Assembly (NCBI GenBank): GCA_029961685.1
Contig: JARWKL010000008.1
Span: 23,159,981 to 23,223,980, forward strand
DNA from: Aristolochia californica
Taxonomy: Eukaryota; Streptophyta; Magnoliopsida; Piperales; Aristolochiaceae
Length of the DNA: 64,000 nucleotides
Reading direction: 5' to 3'
In this document: piece by piece, positions 53,761 through 64,000 of the stretch
Numbering within the stretch: position 1 is the first letter of the stretch
Layout: every line of letters begins with the position of its first letter
Notes under the pieces: model-generated
Database searches by the model: none
What the model was told of the DNA's origin: nothing
Seen by the model: only the letters and a program-made list of their open reading frames with translations
Position numbers and translations under genes: made by a program

Positions 53761-54685
53761 GAGAGAAATAATTATTCAGTAAAAATTAGTTTACTTGTAA
53801 AATCAATGATAGTTGAGTTTAGTAATTAAATCTGGGTCTATTAATTGAATCCAACAAAACAAAGAGAGACACATGATAATTTTTGTTAATTAATGTGATT
53901 TAATTAAATTATATATTAACACACATAATTTAATTGAGTTAAATTTTATTGTTTTAATTATAATTTAATTATTAAAATTTCTCTAATATTTAGATTAATG
54001 AATTATTATTTATATTTAATCAATTAATTTATAATTTATTATTATTACACAAAATGAAAGGCCGATTTTTATATTTAGGATAATTTCTATTATTAATTTT
54101 CTTTTTATTTCAGTTAAATTTTTTTAAATTATTTAGTTTAAAAAATATAAATTAATTAATTCAATTAAATTAACTAAAAATAATAATTTATTATTATTAT
54201 ATTTTAAATAATTAATATTTTAAAATATTATTGAACTAAATAATTATTTCTATTTTTTATTATAGTTTATTTATTTAATCTATGATTTAATTATTATATT
54301 TTTAATAAATATAGTACAAATTAATATTTCAAAAAATTTATGTGCTTCATGCTTGTTGTGCACTCGAACATGAGCACCCTTGTTCACTCAATTAAGCCCC
54401 TACCCCTACCTATGCTGAATCCCCCCACAAATAGGACCCCACACCGCCAACCTACATGTACCTAAAAATTAGATCACCTTCCACATGAAAAAACAAATAG
54501 AAAATTTTAAACATAAACTCATTGACTTGCCACTACTGATCATCGTATCTCGTTGCCAATTTCCCTCTTGGCCTAGGTCATCACCGATCTCTCTCTCGAT
54601 CTAAGTTATTGCCACCATGCAAGCACTCTTGCTTTCACTCAAATGGTTTGTAAGAAGTAGAGGGGGAGGTGTGTGTGTGTGTGTG

Positions 54686-54687
<2 letters not shown>
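53761..54687. other. AT-rich interval with microsatellites
   Basis: Extremely AT-rich at 53870-54340 (tta/taa-type). No coding sequence seen. (GT)n lies at 54669-54687 just before the poly-G run. Confidence 0.6.

Positions 54688-54725
<38 letters not shown>
54688..54725. repeat. Poly-G run of 38 bases
   Basis: An uninterrupted G homopolymer following (GT)n, 75 bp upstream of copia element K. It is long enough for G-quadruplexes; the exact length may be a sequencing artefact. Confidence 0.95.
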
Positions 54726-54726
<1 letters not shown>

Positions 54727-54799
54727 AGTTGTTGTAGCTGAACGGATGTAGAATTCCACCATAGTAGATGATCTTTCATAGTAGAATTATACTTCCATG

Positions 54800-55404
54800 T
54801 GTTACAATTTGGGACCCACCATGAGGACATGGGACATCAAGAAGAATCCTACAGGACGTGGGACACCAAGAAGAGTCCTCACCCAAAGCAAACACGAGTT
54901 AAGGAATCAAGAAGCACAAGCTGAATTGAGTTAGAAGACTTGAAGATCAAGTGGGACCCACAAATATCTCACGAGCTGATACTCTTATCAAGATGCGTTG
55001 GGAGATCATGAGGGACCCACAAGGATAAGCCTACGAGCTGGCTTATCCCTTATATTCACGTGAATGAAGAAGGACTCCTAGTTCAACTCAAGTTAGTCTT
55101 CTAGTAGTTTAATTTGAATAGATTTATATTAAAGAGTTAGAGTTGGAATGTAAGTAGGATTGAAAGACAAGTTGTATAAGGACTCTACCTCCTCCTCTAC
55201 TATACATAGAGGTGTTTTAATTCGGAATTAATCAAGTTACACATCTCATTTCCGAGTTTCTCTCTCTCTCCCTTTGCTTGGCGCAACCTCTCTTTGCTCT
55301 TTTATTTTTTCTTCTCTCTACCCGAGAGTTCTTCTTCCCTTTTCTCTTTTTTCTTTCTTCTTTCTCTTGCTCGGACTTATGGAAAAGGGATCCTAAATTC
55401 AACA
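54800..55404 (+). repeat. 5' LTR of K
   Basis: 605 bp, TGTTACAATTTGGG to CCTAAATTCAACA. A TATA-like ACTATACATAGAGG lies at 55197-55210 and a pyrimidine-rich stretch after it, as expected for U3-R-U5. Confidence 0.85.
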
Positions 55405-55416
55405 TGGTATCAGAGC
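55405..55416 (+). other. Primer-binding site of K (tRNA-iMet)
   Basis: TGGTATCAGAGC, a perfect iMet site directly after the LTR. Confidence 0.93.
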
Positions 55417-55839
55417 ATTATATTTATGATCCCTCGTCAAAGGAATGCTCTAGAGAAGTGATGATCAACACCACTCAAAGAAGGCTCTTTTATGAAGGAA
55501 GAACACAAACCAAGAAATAAGTGTTCAAATTCTTTTTTTAATGCTACTGGTTTTCGAATTTAGAAGATGATTCAAGGATGAATATATGAATTCTTTCATC
55601 TTATTATGTTATGGATATGCATGCCTCTCTATCTAGAAGGAGCTATCAAAACAGTTTTATTGGTTTGGAAATTTCGTTTATCGAGACCAGTCCATAATCA
55701 GATTATTGGAATTTATTTTTTCGTGGGATAAGAGTGCCCTAATATAGAAGAATTTTATTGAGCCTCTTATAAGTGGTTTTTAGAAAAAAAAATAAGAATA
55801 ATAATTTAGCATTGATGCTAAATTTTCCCATACATAGAG

Positions 55840-56460
55840 TTGATTGAAGAAGTGCTACTTGGTGTTATTATTAGAAAATTATTTTTGAAGAAAGGCCTAT
55901 CATGGCTGACATTGGTTCGGAGGTATCTTATAACAAAAGACCTACTTGGTCACCTCAGTACCCGAGGACCACCTGTTGATGAAGATGATATTTTTTATAT
56001 GAAATGGTTGAAGAATGATACTTTGGTAATTGGTTGGCTAATAAATAGCATGGCAGAACATGTCTCTAGTAATGTTATTTATCTTGATACTGCTAAACAA
56101 ATTTTGGAGACATTTGCTAAACTATACTCATGCCCAGATACACTACATAGACCCTATGATATTCTCCAAAGAATGTTGAATACTAAACAAGGAGAAAATA
56201 TTCATGAGTACTTGGCCCGCTTTAGAGGCTTTCTTCAAGAAGTGCTACTTGGTGTTATTACTACTATTTTTCTTGCAAATGTTAAACCTCATCTTGAGAT
56301 TGCCAAGAGTCAACTTTTGAGTGCTTCTGTTGTCCCAAAGTTTGCTGATGTGTGAGCAACACTACTTTATATTCCAGACACTTCTTCCTCCACTACTAAT
56401 GTATCATCCACTATGTATTATGATCATAGAGGGTCATCATTTGACCGCGGCTGAGGTCGA
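55840..56460 (+). pseudogene. gag: K gag (UBN2-type copia Gag)
   Basis: Frame 55840-56355 has D-L-L-G-H-L, W-L-K-N-D-T-L-V-I-G-W-L-I-N-S-M, T-A-K-Q-I-L-E-T-F-A-K-L-Y-S and N-T-K-Q-G-E-N-I-H-E-Y, the copia Gag core. Interrupted at 56353 by a stop. The first part of gag (55417-55839) is frameshifted. A 22-bp phrase at 55848 recurs at 56238, hinting at a small internal duplication. Confidence 0.85.
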
Positions 56461-56968
56461 AGTAGAGGTTATAGAGGGGGCAGAGGAAGAGGTGGAAGGA
56501 TTGGTGCTCGTAGAACAGATGATGCCAAATGTATTCATTGTAAATTTTTTGGCCACACTATAGATCAGTGTCATTACAGGGCATGCACTTACTATGGAAA
56601 ATATGACCATTATAAAGAAATATGCTATAAAGCAAATGAAAAGTCAGAATTGGCAAGGGCTAATCAAGCCTTTATGAGTGATACAAAAGAAGAACATCCC
56701 ACAACAATAGCTGCACAGAAAAATATCACTGACGAAGAGTATGAGCTATTTTAGAAAATGAAGACAATGTTAGGTTCTTCTCCTAGTTCCTTCGCTGCCA
56801 CTACCGCTTCAGGTATGCTCTCTGCCTCATCTTCATCCTTGATAATTGATTCAGGAGCCTCCGAGCATCTTATAGGTAACAAAAAATTATTACATTTTCT
56901 TTCTCCGAGTCTTTCACACAAGTTTGTTACCATAGCTGACGGTTCTCAAACCAAAGTCCAAGGAAAAT
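56461..56968 (+). pseudogene. pol: K zinc knuckles and protease start
   Basis: Arg/Gly-rich R-G-G-R-G-R-G-G-R, then a zinc knuckle C-I-H-C-K-F-F-G-H-T-I-D-Q-C, a second one with its second Cys replaced by Tyr, and after a stop the protease site I-I-D-S-G-A-S-E-H-L-I-G-N. Ends at Q-G-K-stop, where homology to copia ends. Confidence 0.88.
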
Positions 56969-57333
56969 AACAGCGGGAAGTAGGAAAATAATAGAAGGCA
57001 AATAAATGAAGAAATGGGCAGAGAATAACTTTAACTACTATCTTATTCACTCACTATATCATAAAAGGTACTTATAATAAAACTCCAAGTAAAGCAAACA
57101 CACAAGCAGGCAACCTTGAATACAAAGGAGAAGGTGATTCGAGTGATGCCTTAACAAAATAGAACGACTCCATATATAGAAGGAAGAAACTAAAGTGCAT
57201 TCATAAATTTTTTATATCCACCACTAAGAAAGCGATAAGCCTCTATGATTGAGGCGGCTGTGATAAGTCATCTCTATTATTGAGATTGTCTCCATAATTG
57301 AGATGTTTTTGACTTTGTTGTCCATTATCTCCA
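56969..57333 (-). promoter_or_regulatory. Non-coding tail of pararetrovirus 2 with promoter-like TATA
   Basis: 365 bp without coding signal. CATATATAGA (57171-57180) is a TATATA box read on the minus strand. Caulimovirids have their pregenomic promoter downstream of pol in this position, so it could be the relic of that promoter. No poly(A) signal or tRNA-Met primer site was identified with confidence. Confidence 0.4.
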
Positions 57334-58920
57334 TTATTGTGAAAGAGACCGTTGATGGGCTTGGTCCCAGAGAATCTTTCTTTGTCTAAGAGCTTTAGCT
57401 CTTATCCGATGAAGGTGGCTACATTCGGCATCCCATGATTGTGACTTTATGGAAAATGGCCGACCAAAGATACTGTAGGTGCCTTGATTGATATGACAAA
57501 TAGGCCAATTGTGGGCTGGAGGATAAGATTTCCTCTGGTGCTTTTGGACGGACTTGGCCGACGAATCTAGAACAGATGTGTCTGTCATAGTCATATCTTG
57601 AAACAAATTATTTGCATTTAGACTTTGCTTCGAACATACAAAACATGGCAGCAATATATTCATCATCTTCCAGTGGTTGACTATCTGGTAATGACTCATT
57701 AGCATTATCATCATGCTTGATATTTTCTTCTTCTTCTTCTTCTTCTTCTTCTTCTTCTACAGCAGACGGTTTTGAAATAGACATGTTGTCTTCTGCAGCT
57801 AGCTACGAGGATGTGCCTTCATTGCACTAAGAAACCATAGAATCTTTCATTGATTTTAGTAATTTTTTCATAATATCTTTCTCTGAAATATTCGAAAACA
57901 AACTCCTTAATTGAGTTTTGAATGTGCCAAATAAATTTGCGGAGTCATAATGGACTTCTGGGATTCTATGTAATCCAAGATTATTTTCATTTTGAATGAT
58001 AGTAGACGTAATTTCTGCAATTTTGGTATCAATATTGGGAAATTTTTTCCACCAACGAACATGGAATGTCCGTAATAATACTGGAAGGCCTTTATCATTA
58101 AAGCCTGTAGTACAATCCCATCTCCAAATCTATGGTATAGAAAATACCATAAAGAAGATAAAGATGTTACTATTATTAGGGGGTTTGGTAAAACCCGGAG
58201 CTTTAAGCTCAGGACTGGATTGAGTCCATTTTACAAAATGAACCTTGATTGGTTCGGGTAATATTGAAATGGGTGGCCCAAATTTGTTCCACCATGCAAA
58301 TACCCAACTGGATAGAGGTAATGACCTCTGATAGACATTCTTTTCCCACTAGAAAAACTAGGAATGTCTATGGGAGGGATTTTGGTAATAAAAGGTATTA
58401 TACCAAGAATCCATATAATCCCAATAATTAAATTCCTTATCCTTAGGAAGATTAGCTGCTTTAGCTAAATCAAATTTTCCCCATGTTGAGGGATGCATAA
58501 ATCTTTGAATCGTACATTTACTGTACGCTCTTGGGCTATCCCATTTAGCCACATTAGACAGTGTATGATGCACTGCTATTGAATTGAGATGAACTAAAAT
58601 AGATTCAAATAAATACCATCGTTTTCCTGCACGGATAGGACAGTAGGCTTCTCCAAGCCATTTCTATAACATCTCCCAGGAATCCAAGGTACCATCCAAG
58701 TCCTCTTTATTTAGGATCAAAATTGTATCCGTATCCGAAAGAGTAATGTACTCTGGTTCTTTTTCAAGTGTCTCCTTATACGACACTGGGCCTTTGCTCT
58801 TCTTGTCTGAGGAATTTCCTCTTTCTTGATTTTTGTAGCCTCAGCCTCTAGATTGAGTTCCACGTCCTCTGATTGGGAGTGGTTGGCCCCTTCCTGGGTT
58901 ATACATGATTTTGACCTTGA
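57334..58920 (-). pseudogene. Pararetrovirus 2, region downstream of RNase H
   Basis: Fragments in several frames. 58358-58573 has F-M-H-P-S-T-W-G-K-F-D-L-A-K-A and F-N-Y-W-D-Y-M-D-S-W-Y-N-T-F. 57334-57714 includes Q-R-K-S-Y-P-P-A-H-N-W-P-I-C and Y-S-I-F-G-R-P-F. Such sequences are often the C-terminal part of these endogenous polyproteins in plant genomes, function unknown. A (TTC)n run (57727-57758) would encode poly-Glu on this strand. Confidence 0.6.
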
Positions 58921-59294
58921 CCTTGGAGAAATTTACGGGTTAGAAAATCTAGTAAGGAGTTTAATTCTCCTTTGATATGTTCAATATCAAAATCAAAAGC
59001 GCTTAATTCCGCCTACCTTCTGGCAAAGATTTGTTTGGAATTAAGATTCTTCACATCCTTCATAAGAATCGATTTGGCAGCAGAACAATCAACTCTTAAA
59101 AGGAATTTCTAATTTAATAAATCATCTTGAAATTTATGAATGCACTTAATTATTGCCAAAATTTCCTGTTTAACAGTGGAATAATTAATCTGTGTATCAT
59201 GCCAGTTACCAGAGGTAAATCGAACAAGTTCTTCTTTACCAGCTGGGTTAACCTGTTTTAATATGCCACCATAACCTATATGGGAGGCATCTGT
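58921..59294 (-). pseudogene. Pararetrovirus 2 RNase H
   Basis: Minus translation: T-D-A-S-H-I-G-Y-G-G-I-L-K-Q (first catalytic Asp), F-T-S-G-N-W-H-D-T-Q-I-N-Y-S, R-V-D-C-S-A-A-K, and H-I-K-G-E-L-N-S-L-L-D-F-L-T-R. Stops near 59110 and 59020. It degrades RNA during reverse transcription. Confidence 0.8.
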
Positions 59295-60414
59295 CTATAC
59301 AACCTTTGGATAAGAAGGGTTAGTCAGGTTAAGACAAGGGAGTTTTTTAACCTTACTTTTAATTAATTGGACAACCTGAGTATGTTTAGGAGTCCATGGC
59401 TCAGGATTCTTTCTGAGTCGTTTATGTAATATTCCTGAGTCTTGTGCAAGATGAGGATAATAGTCAGCAATATAATTAAGACTTCCTAGAAATCTCTGAA
59501 GTTGAGTTTTCTCCAGTAATTTATCAGGAAACTTGGAGGCAAACTCAATACTTCGATCAATGGGAACTATTTTTCCCTTATGAATATTGTGACCTAAAAA
59601 TCTAACAGAGGTCTGAAACAATTTCATTTTCGATGCCGATATCACCAAACCATGTTTTCAAATAACTGCTTTGAAAACATGTAAATGCTTAAAATGAGCA
59701 TCAATAGATTCTGAATAAACAAGGATATTGTCAATATAAACAATTGTAAATTCAGAATAAGCAGCAAAAATATCATTCATGATATTCTGAAATTCAGATG
59801 GTGCATTTTTCAAACCAAAAGGCATAACATTCCATTCAAAGTGACCAAAAGGGATAGTGAATGTAGTTTTATATTTATCTTTTTTTTTATTTGAATTTGC
59901 CAATATCCAGATTTCAAATCAAATTTGGAAAAGATTTTAGCAGAAAATAATCTGTCTAATAAATCTTTTTTTTTGGGATAGGATAGCGAATCCATCTCAA
60001 ACAATCATTGAGTGGTTTATAATTAACCACTAATCTAGGAACACCTCATTCCTTCTCTGCATTTTTATTGACATAAAAAGCAGTACAACTCCATGGGGAG
60101 TAAGATTTTCTAATTAATTTCTTATCCAAAAGATTTTGGATTTCCTTTTTGCATAAAGCATGTTTCATTTGACTAGGCCTTGCTTTTGTCGGGATGGTTC
60201 TTTCATTGAACCCATCAATATATGGTAAAGACACAATACATTTATGTCTATCCAAAAAAGCTGTAGGAATGTCACTACAAATTTCTTGGGTAAATATTTT
60301 CTGAAGAGAACTAATTTTCGCTTTTATAGCTGTAGTTTCCACCTGCTGTTCAAGGGTTAAAAATTGAATTTCTTTATGTAGGAAACTAAGATGATGTTCT
60401 TTAATATTTCTCAA
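59295..60414 (-). pseudogene. Pararetrovirus 2 reverse transcriptase
   Basis: 60046-60414: I-Q-N-L-L-D-K-K-L-I-R-K-S-Y-S-P-W-S-C. 59810-60004: F-S-K-F-D-L-K-S-G-Y-W-Q-I-Q. 59658-59903: M-P-F-G-L-K-N-A-P-S-E-F-Q and the catalytic box V-Y-I-D-N-I-L-V-Y-S, with Asn in place of the second Asp. 59295-59648: F-L-G-H-N-I and L-Q-R-F-L-G-S-L-N-Y-I-A. Three frameshifts. The Y-I-D-N change alone should abolish polymerisation. Confidence 0.9.
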
Positions 60415-60606
60415 TTCTGAAATCTCATTAATAAAACTAATTTGAGGAGGAGATTTGAAAGAGAAATATATAGGTTTGTTATTTACCTAACCAAGAATTC
60501 CATGGTTGTCAATGCCTTTAATTGGCATAATTTTCTCCAGAAAAGGAGTGCCTAATATGACTTGTTGAGTCATATTTTTGACTAAAAAAAAGTCAGTAAT
60601 GATGCA

Positions 60607-61332
60607 CTAATTATTAGTGCATATGGAGGCATTGTTTAATTTATATTTAATTTTCATTTTGTCTCCAATAGCATTGGCTAATGTTTGAGTAGTTTTCTCA
60701 AAGTATTGGGTAGGAATTAACCCTTCCTGGATGCAGTTTAAGTCTGCTCCACTATCAATCAGAGTTGTCAGTTTAGGAATGACAAAGTTCTGATCAATAA
60801 CCAAATTAATAATAGTATGCCATCTTTGATGGATGACTTTGGTGACGTGATTAAGAAAAGAATCCTCAACTTTCTTTTCTTGATGCAAAATATTTTGTTC
60901 ATATTTTTGTTCAAGCTTTTTATATAGAGATTTTAATTCTTTTAATTCAAGCTTGATTTCTTTAATTTCTCCTTGTAATGAGGAGATGGATACTGGTTGT
61001 TTTGAAGAATGAGTTTCTTCATAACGACCAATGATTTCCTTCAAAGAATAAGGTTTGACTCTTTCGATGGGAGGTATCTTTGAAGTACTCTGAATTTGTA
61101 AAAGATATTCTTTAATTGAATATCTTTTAGTTTGAGGATCTTCCTCTTGATCAATGTTCTTAAGCATAAGTTGTTGATCATTGGTAAGAACATTAATCTG
61201 ATGTATTTGTGCCACATATTGTAGGTGTGAACAACTGCAATCTGGGTCGTCATCTGATTGACTGGATGAGGCATAATCAATATCATCCCCAGAATCAGAA
61301 TTTAAGAGAATTTTAGCCAACTGGATTCTCAA
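60607..61332 (-). pseudogene. Pararetrovirus 2 coiled coil and aspartic protease
   Basis: 241 codons. Residues about 120-160 form a Lys/Glu/Leu coiled coil (E-I-K-E-I-K-L-E-L-K-E-L). The protease site T-L-I-D-S-G-A-D-L-N-C-I is at about residues 189-200. It is followed by a gap with stops (60415-60606) before RT. It would cleave the polyprotein. Confidence 0.85.
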
Positions 61333-61374
61333 TCCTTCATCAATCTGAAGTTGGTTAAGTTTCTCTTTAGTTTT

Positions 61375-61416
61375 GCATCGTTTGGAATAGTGGCCTAATT
61401 TACCACATTTATAACA
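61375..61416 (-). pseudogene. Pararetrovirus 2 CCHC zinc knuckle
   Basis: Encodes C-Y-K-C-G-K-L-G-H-Y-S-K-R-C, a perfect CX2CX4HX4C knuckle, as at the C terminus of caulimovirid coat proteins. The neighbouring frame 61417-61731 is Arg/Ser-rich and broken. Confidence 0.9.
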
Positions 61417-61731
61417 GAATTTTTTTTTTGTCTGGAGGATTTCTTCTAGGGGGTGGTCCTTGACGAGAAGTCTAACGTGGAGAAGTCTCCTAGATTCATG
61501 ACGAGTCTTCTGATGAGACTGTCATTTTGGATATCTCCTACTCTAGTGTGAATAGGGTTCCTGTCTCCTGGAATGAGAGACTTTACCTTTGCCCTTCCTC
61601 TGATGGGAAGGTGGTGGTCCTATGTCACAAGCAAATTGTTCACAGAATTCACCAAGCTCACGCTTACCAGTAAGGTTTTGCTTCTTAAGCTGAACTTGAA
61701 GCTTTAAATCATTACATAAGGTCAGTCCTTC

Positions 61732-62750
61732 TTAGATGATAGCACTGGTAAGGAGACCATATGTATATTGATGGTAGTTAATAATTCCTACCTCGTTACC
61801 TAACCTTTTTCTTACCTTGCTGGCAAAAAGAGTTGGTAATCCATCAATGAATTTAGCTTTCCAATATTCATTATTGGCATCTGGTCTTTGCATAACCTTA
61901 GTGAGGAATACATCCTTATACCATCGAAAATGGCTAAGTGTTCGACATCTAAGATTTTGCAAAATCTCTCTTCCCTTATCTGTTTGGGAAGTCAAATTTC
62001 CAATGAAATGATGAACAATACATGAAATCAAGGTATAAATTGCATCGTCCTCACCTAGGTAGTCTTGGCTAGATTCAGTTTTGATAACCTTTTTGGAATT
62101 GTAAATTTCATGATGTTGTTCAGGGTGAGGATATTATCCCACCAACCTTTGAGGGCACCAGAAAACCCTACAGTAAGCATTTCTACAATTCCTTGATCGG
62201 AATTCTTTTGTTGCCGACAGATAGTACGATACATAAGCATTCGGCGACAATGTTCCAATATCTGATATTCAGATAATCCATCTATATTCCATTCATAAAT
62301 GGATTTTCCATCATAAGCTTTTTGATCTATATACAAATTCTCTTCATACAATAGGTTCTGAGGTGTAGGCCTATGGTAATAGAGTTTGTTAGGTAGATCC
62401 CATTTCCGAGTAGACTTTTTCACATAATCCAATTTCTGGATACTCGGATCTTGAATCATTTCCTGAAGAATTTCTTCAGTTTGATTGACATTGGTTAAAC
62501 CTAAATCTTGGAGATTAGTGTTGTGACCAACATCAGAATCAGAGTATGCTGAAGGAGTTAAATCTTCAGATGTTTGCGATAAAGAATCTTCTTGAGATTC
62601 ATGAGATTCAAGCATTTGAATACTTTGGAGAATCTCAGCAGCTTTGGCTGCCTTGGCTTGTCGAAGTTGATCTTCAGAAAGATTCAATCTGCCAAGCTGA
62701 GATAATAATTCCTCAATTACTTCAGAATTATTATCCAATTTGAAGTTCAT
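61732..62750 (-). pseudogene. Pararetrovirus 2 coat-protein-like region
   Basis: 62055-62750 (231 codons): acidic N-terminal helix, then Y-E-W-N-I-D-G-L-S-E-Y-Q-I and the G-A-L-K-G-W-W-D-N block characteristic of this Gag/coat group. After a frameshift 61732-62031 continues with C-R-T-L-S-H-F-R-W-Y-K-D-V-F and F-I-D-G-L-P-T-L-F-A. Together they give the capsid core before the zinc knuckle. Confidence 0.8.
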
Positions 62751-63328
62751 AATAGGAACAGGTGGTTTGATGAGTTCATCAATAAAGGTAATTTGCGAGA
62801 AGGTAAGTCATAAGGATTTTGACAATATTTCTCTGGAGTTCCTTTTTCCAATAAATCTTCAATACGAATTAGCTGTTGGCCAATTGTTTTGAGATTTAAA
62901 TTGGTAAAATTGTTTTGTCTCCTGATTTGCCCCATGGGATTGAGATTGGCCTCAGGATTGACAAAAGCAACTGCTTCAACAAAATCAAGTGATTTCCCTG
63001 AGGAGCTTGGAAATTCAAGCTTTATCGGATCAGTCGGAGGATGTATTGATCTGATGGTTGTGCCAGATTGAAGTTGCCATTCTTTCGTTAGGGTGGAAAG
63101 AGTGGGCGATGTGGAAGAAACGAAGGGTCGTTTCTCCGCTTGCTTCAATCTATAACGCATAAACCAATCAATAAAAGACATAATTACCCTATTTGTTTCC
63201 AAATAAAGATAAAAGTCCTTTGAAAATTCCATGCGGTTTGCGTCCCCATAGGTGTCAAAAAACCATCTTTTGAAACCTAGATTATTGGGCTGAAAGAATT
63301 CAACTTTGATTGTTGCTCGATCCACCAC
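62747..63328 (-). pseudogene. Pararetrovirus 2 region between movement protein and coat
   Basis: 193 codons beginning V-E-F-F-Q-P-N-N-L-G-F-K-R-W-F-F-D-T-Y-G, with F-I-D-W-F and later N-L-N-P-M-G-Q-I-R-R-Q-N-N-F-T-N. Its end overlaps the start of the next ORF by 4 bases. This block is common in endogenous pararetroviral polyproteins of plants; its function is unknown to me. Confidence 0.6.
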
Positions 63329-63375
63329 AAAAGGGGGTGGATTCTAGTCAATCTGTTGAGGTGTAAAAATCATAA

Positions 63376-63918
63376 TCACAGATTGAAACCAGTCATTTCA
63401 CTGGGAGTGGGAGAAGTACGTTCATGCTCCCTTTCCTTATAGACACCATGAGGAATTTGGGTGTTTGTTATGTGGATTCCTTTTAATGAGGAATCATCCT
63501 TACAAGATTGTGTTTCATCCACCTCCTCGTGTAGGCACGAGGTTTGGCCTACATCCGAGTATCTGGATGATGGTGGTAAAGAGACTCGGTAGGAAGTCTT
63601 GGATTTAAAATTAATCACCACGTCTCCATCGGTAGATTGAAGAACTTGATCAATATCCTGATTAATCAGGAGTCTTGGAGGAACAGCCTGTGGAATTGTC
63701 CAACTAGCTAGGAAATGAATTTCCTCCCAATTGATCATTCTTGGAGTGGCAACATTTGCACTCATAAGATCTGTTTCAATTAAGACTGTCTTACCCTGAT
63801 CTGGTAAGTGTAATACCTTAGGGACTAAGGTATTCATGATTTTGAAATGAATCCTTGCAATAACTGCAATGGTTTCAGTTCCAGGAATAAAATTGTATCC
63901 CTGTGTTAGAATCCTCAA
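63376..63918 (-). pseudogene. Pararetrovirus 2 movement protein, C-terminal part
   Basis: 180 codons with G-T-E-T-I-A-V-I-A-R-I-H-F-K-I-M-N, L-I-E-T-D, N-V-A-T-P-R-M-I-N-W-E-E-I-H-F and a Ser/Arg-rich tail. This is the C-terminal half of a 30K-type movement protein. A stop (TAG, 63919-63921) precedes the first Met; further upstream sequence runs to the window edge. It is not closely similar to the movement protein of viral segment 1. Confidence 0.7.
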
Positions 63919-64000
63919 CTATATAGATTCTAACAAATTCCTATATGTTAATGATAGGGTAAGGTTTGGATGGACATTAAAGTGAATGAGTCCCCGACTG

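Larger units (their letters stand above)
54800..56968 (+). mobile_element. Ty1/copia element K, 5' part
   Basis: 5' LTR, primer site, gag and the start of protease in plus orientation; then sequence related to the pararetrovirus starts at about 56969. No RT, integrase or 3' LTR is seen, so the viral integration or a rearrangement cut it. Stops occur in gag and before protease. Confidence 0.85.
56969..64000 (-). mobile_element. Endogenous pararetrovirus 2 (caulimovirid), runs off window
   Basis: Minus-strand order from the right edge: movement protein, unassigned ORF, coat-protein-like region, zinc knuckle, aspartic protease, RT, RNase H, C-terminal region, then a non-coding tail with a TATA box. 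There is no integrase and no LTR. The movement protein with RT and without integrase is the hallmark of Caulimoviridae; it resembles petuvirus/florendovirus-type polyproteins (from memory). Many stops and an altered RT active site make it a relic. Left boundary against copia K at about 56969. Confidence 0.85.

Noticed and set aside
57722..57760. (TTC)n as a stand-alone microsatellite feature
   Set aside because: It lies in the viral C-terminal region, where GAA codons on the minus strand would encode Glu; noted there instead.
1..64000. CRISPR arrays, bacterial operons, ribosome binding sites, tRNA genes
   Set aside because: No regularly spaced repeats of that type and no cloverleaf-like sequence were found; the tRNA-like strings are retroelement primer sites.

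Overview
This window looks like repeat-rich nuclear DNA of a flowering plant, probably a eudicot. The species cannot be told from the sequence. Nearly every recognisable segment is a retroelement, an endogenous pararetrovirus or a fragment of a plant gene (kinesin-light-chain-related, alpha-mannosidase, BRCT repair protein, LRR receptor-like protein). I see no intact, clearly functional host gene, no rRNA or tRNA gene and no CRISPR array.

Layout. 1-3688: tRNA-Asp-primed Ty3/gypsy element A, cut by the window edge. 3690-6274: remnant of a non-autonomous LTR element (J) carrying pieces of two plant genes. 6275-9250: endogenous viral segment with a 30K-type movement protein and several small ORFs. 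9251-14438: chromovirus B. 14439-14676 and 21206-22229: repeat family D, split by chromovirus C (14677-21205), whose right LTR holds a solo LTR. 22216-23345: LRR receptor-like pseudogene. 24175-24664: Ty1/copia fragment. 24665-34114: chromovirus E, whose LTR is split by complete chromovirus F (28480-33809). 34115-34375 plus 39702-39785: a second copy of the copia fragment, split by complete chromovirus H (34376-39696). 39786-42908: degraded repeats and a copia RT remnant. 42909-47442: element I, an LTR element whose coding region has been replaced by spliced fragments of at least three plant genes. 47448-54799: AT-rich, mostly featureless DNA with low-complexity tracts and one D copy. 54800-56968: 5' end of copia element K. 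56969-64000: a second endogenous pararetrovirus, running off the window.

Ages and nesting can be read from 5-bp target-site duplications: F (GGGAA), H (AACAT), the solo LTR (ATGAA) and I (TAAGG) are exact; B (TAATC/TATTC) and C (GAAAT/AAAAT) are near-exact. Except for the copia elements, all LTR elements and both viral segments read on the minus strand.

The most interesting object is element I. Between LTRs with an exact TSD it keeps only an LTR-initiated gag-like leader and the last codons of pol. In between lie intron-free fragments of a kinesin-light-chain-related gene, a BRCT-domain repair gene and a GH38 alpha-mannosidase. The last two are fused in one 424-codon ORF. Element J shares the leader and the kinesin-light-chain segment but carries a DUF760-like fragment, so the two belong to a gene-transducing, non-autonomous chromovirus-derived family. 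I do not recognise this family as described; that is an inference I cannot check here.
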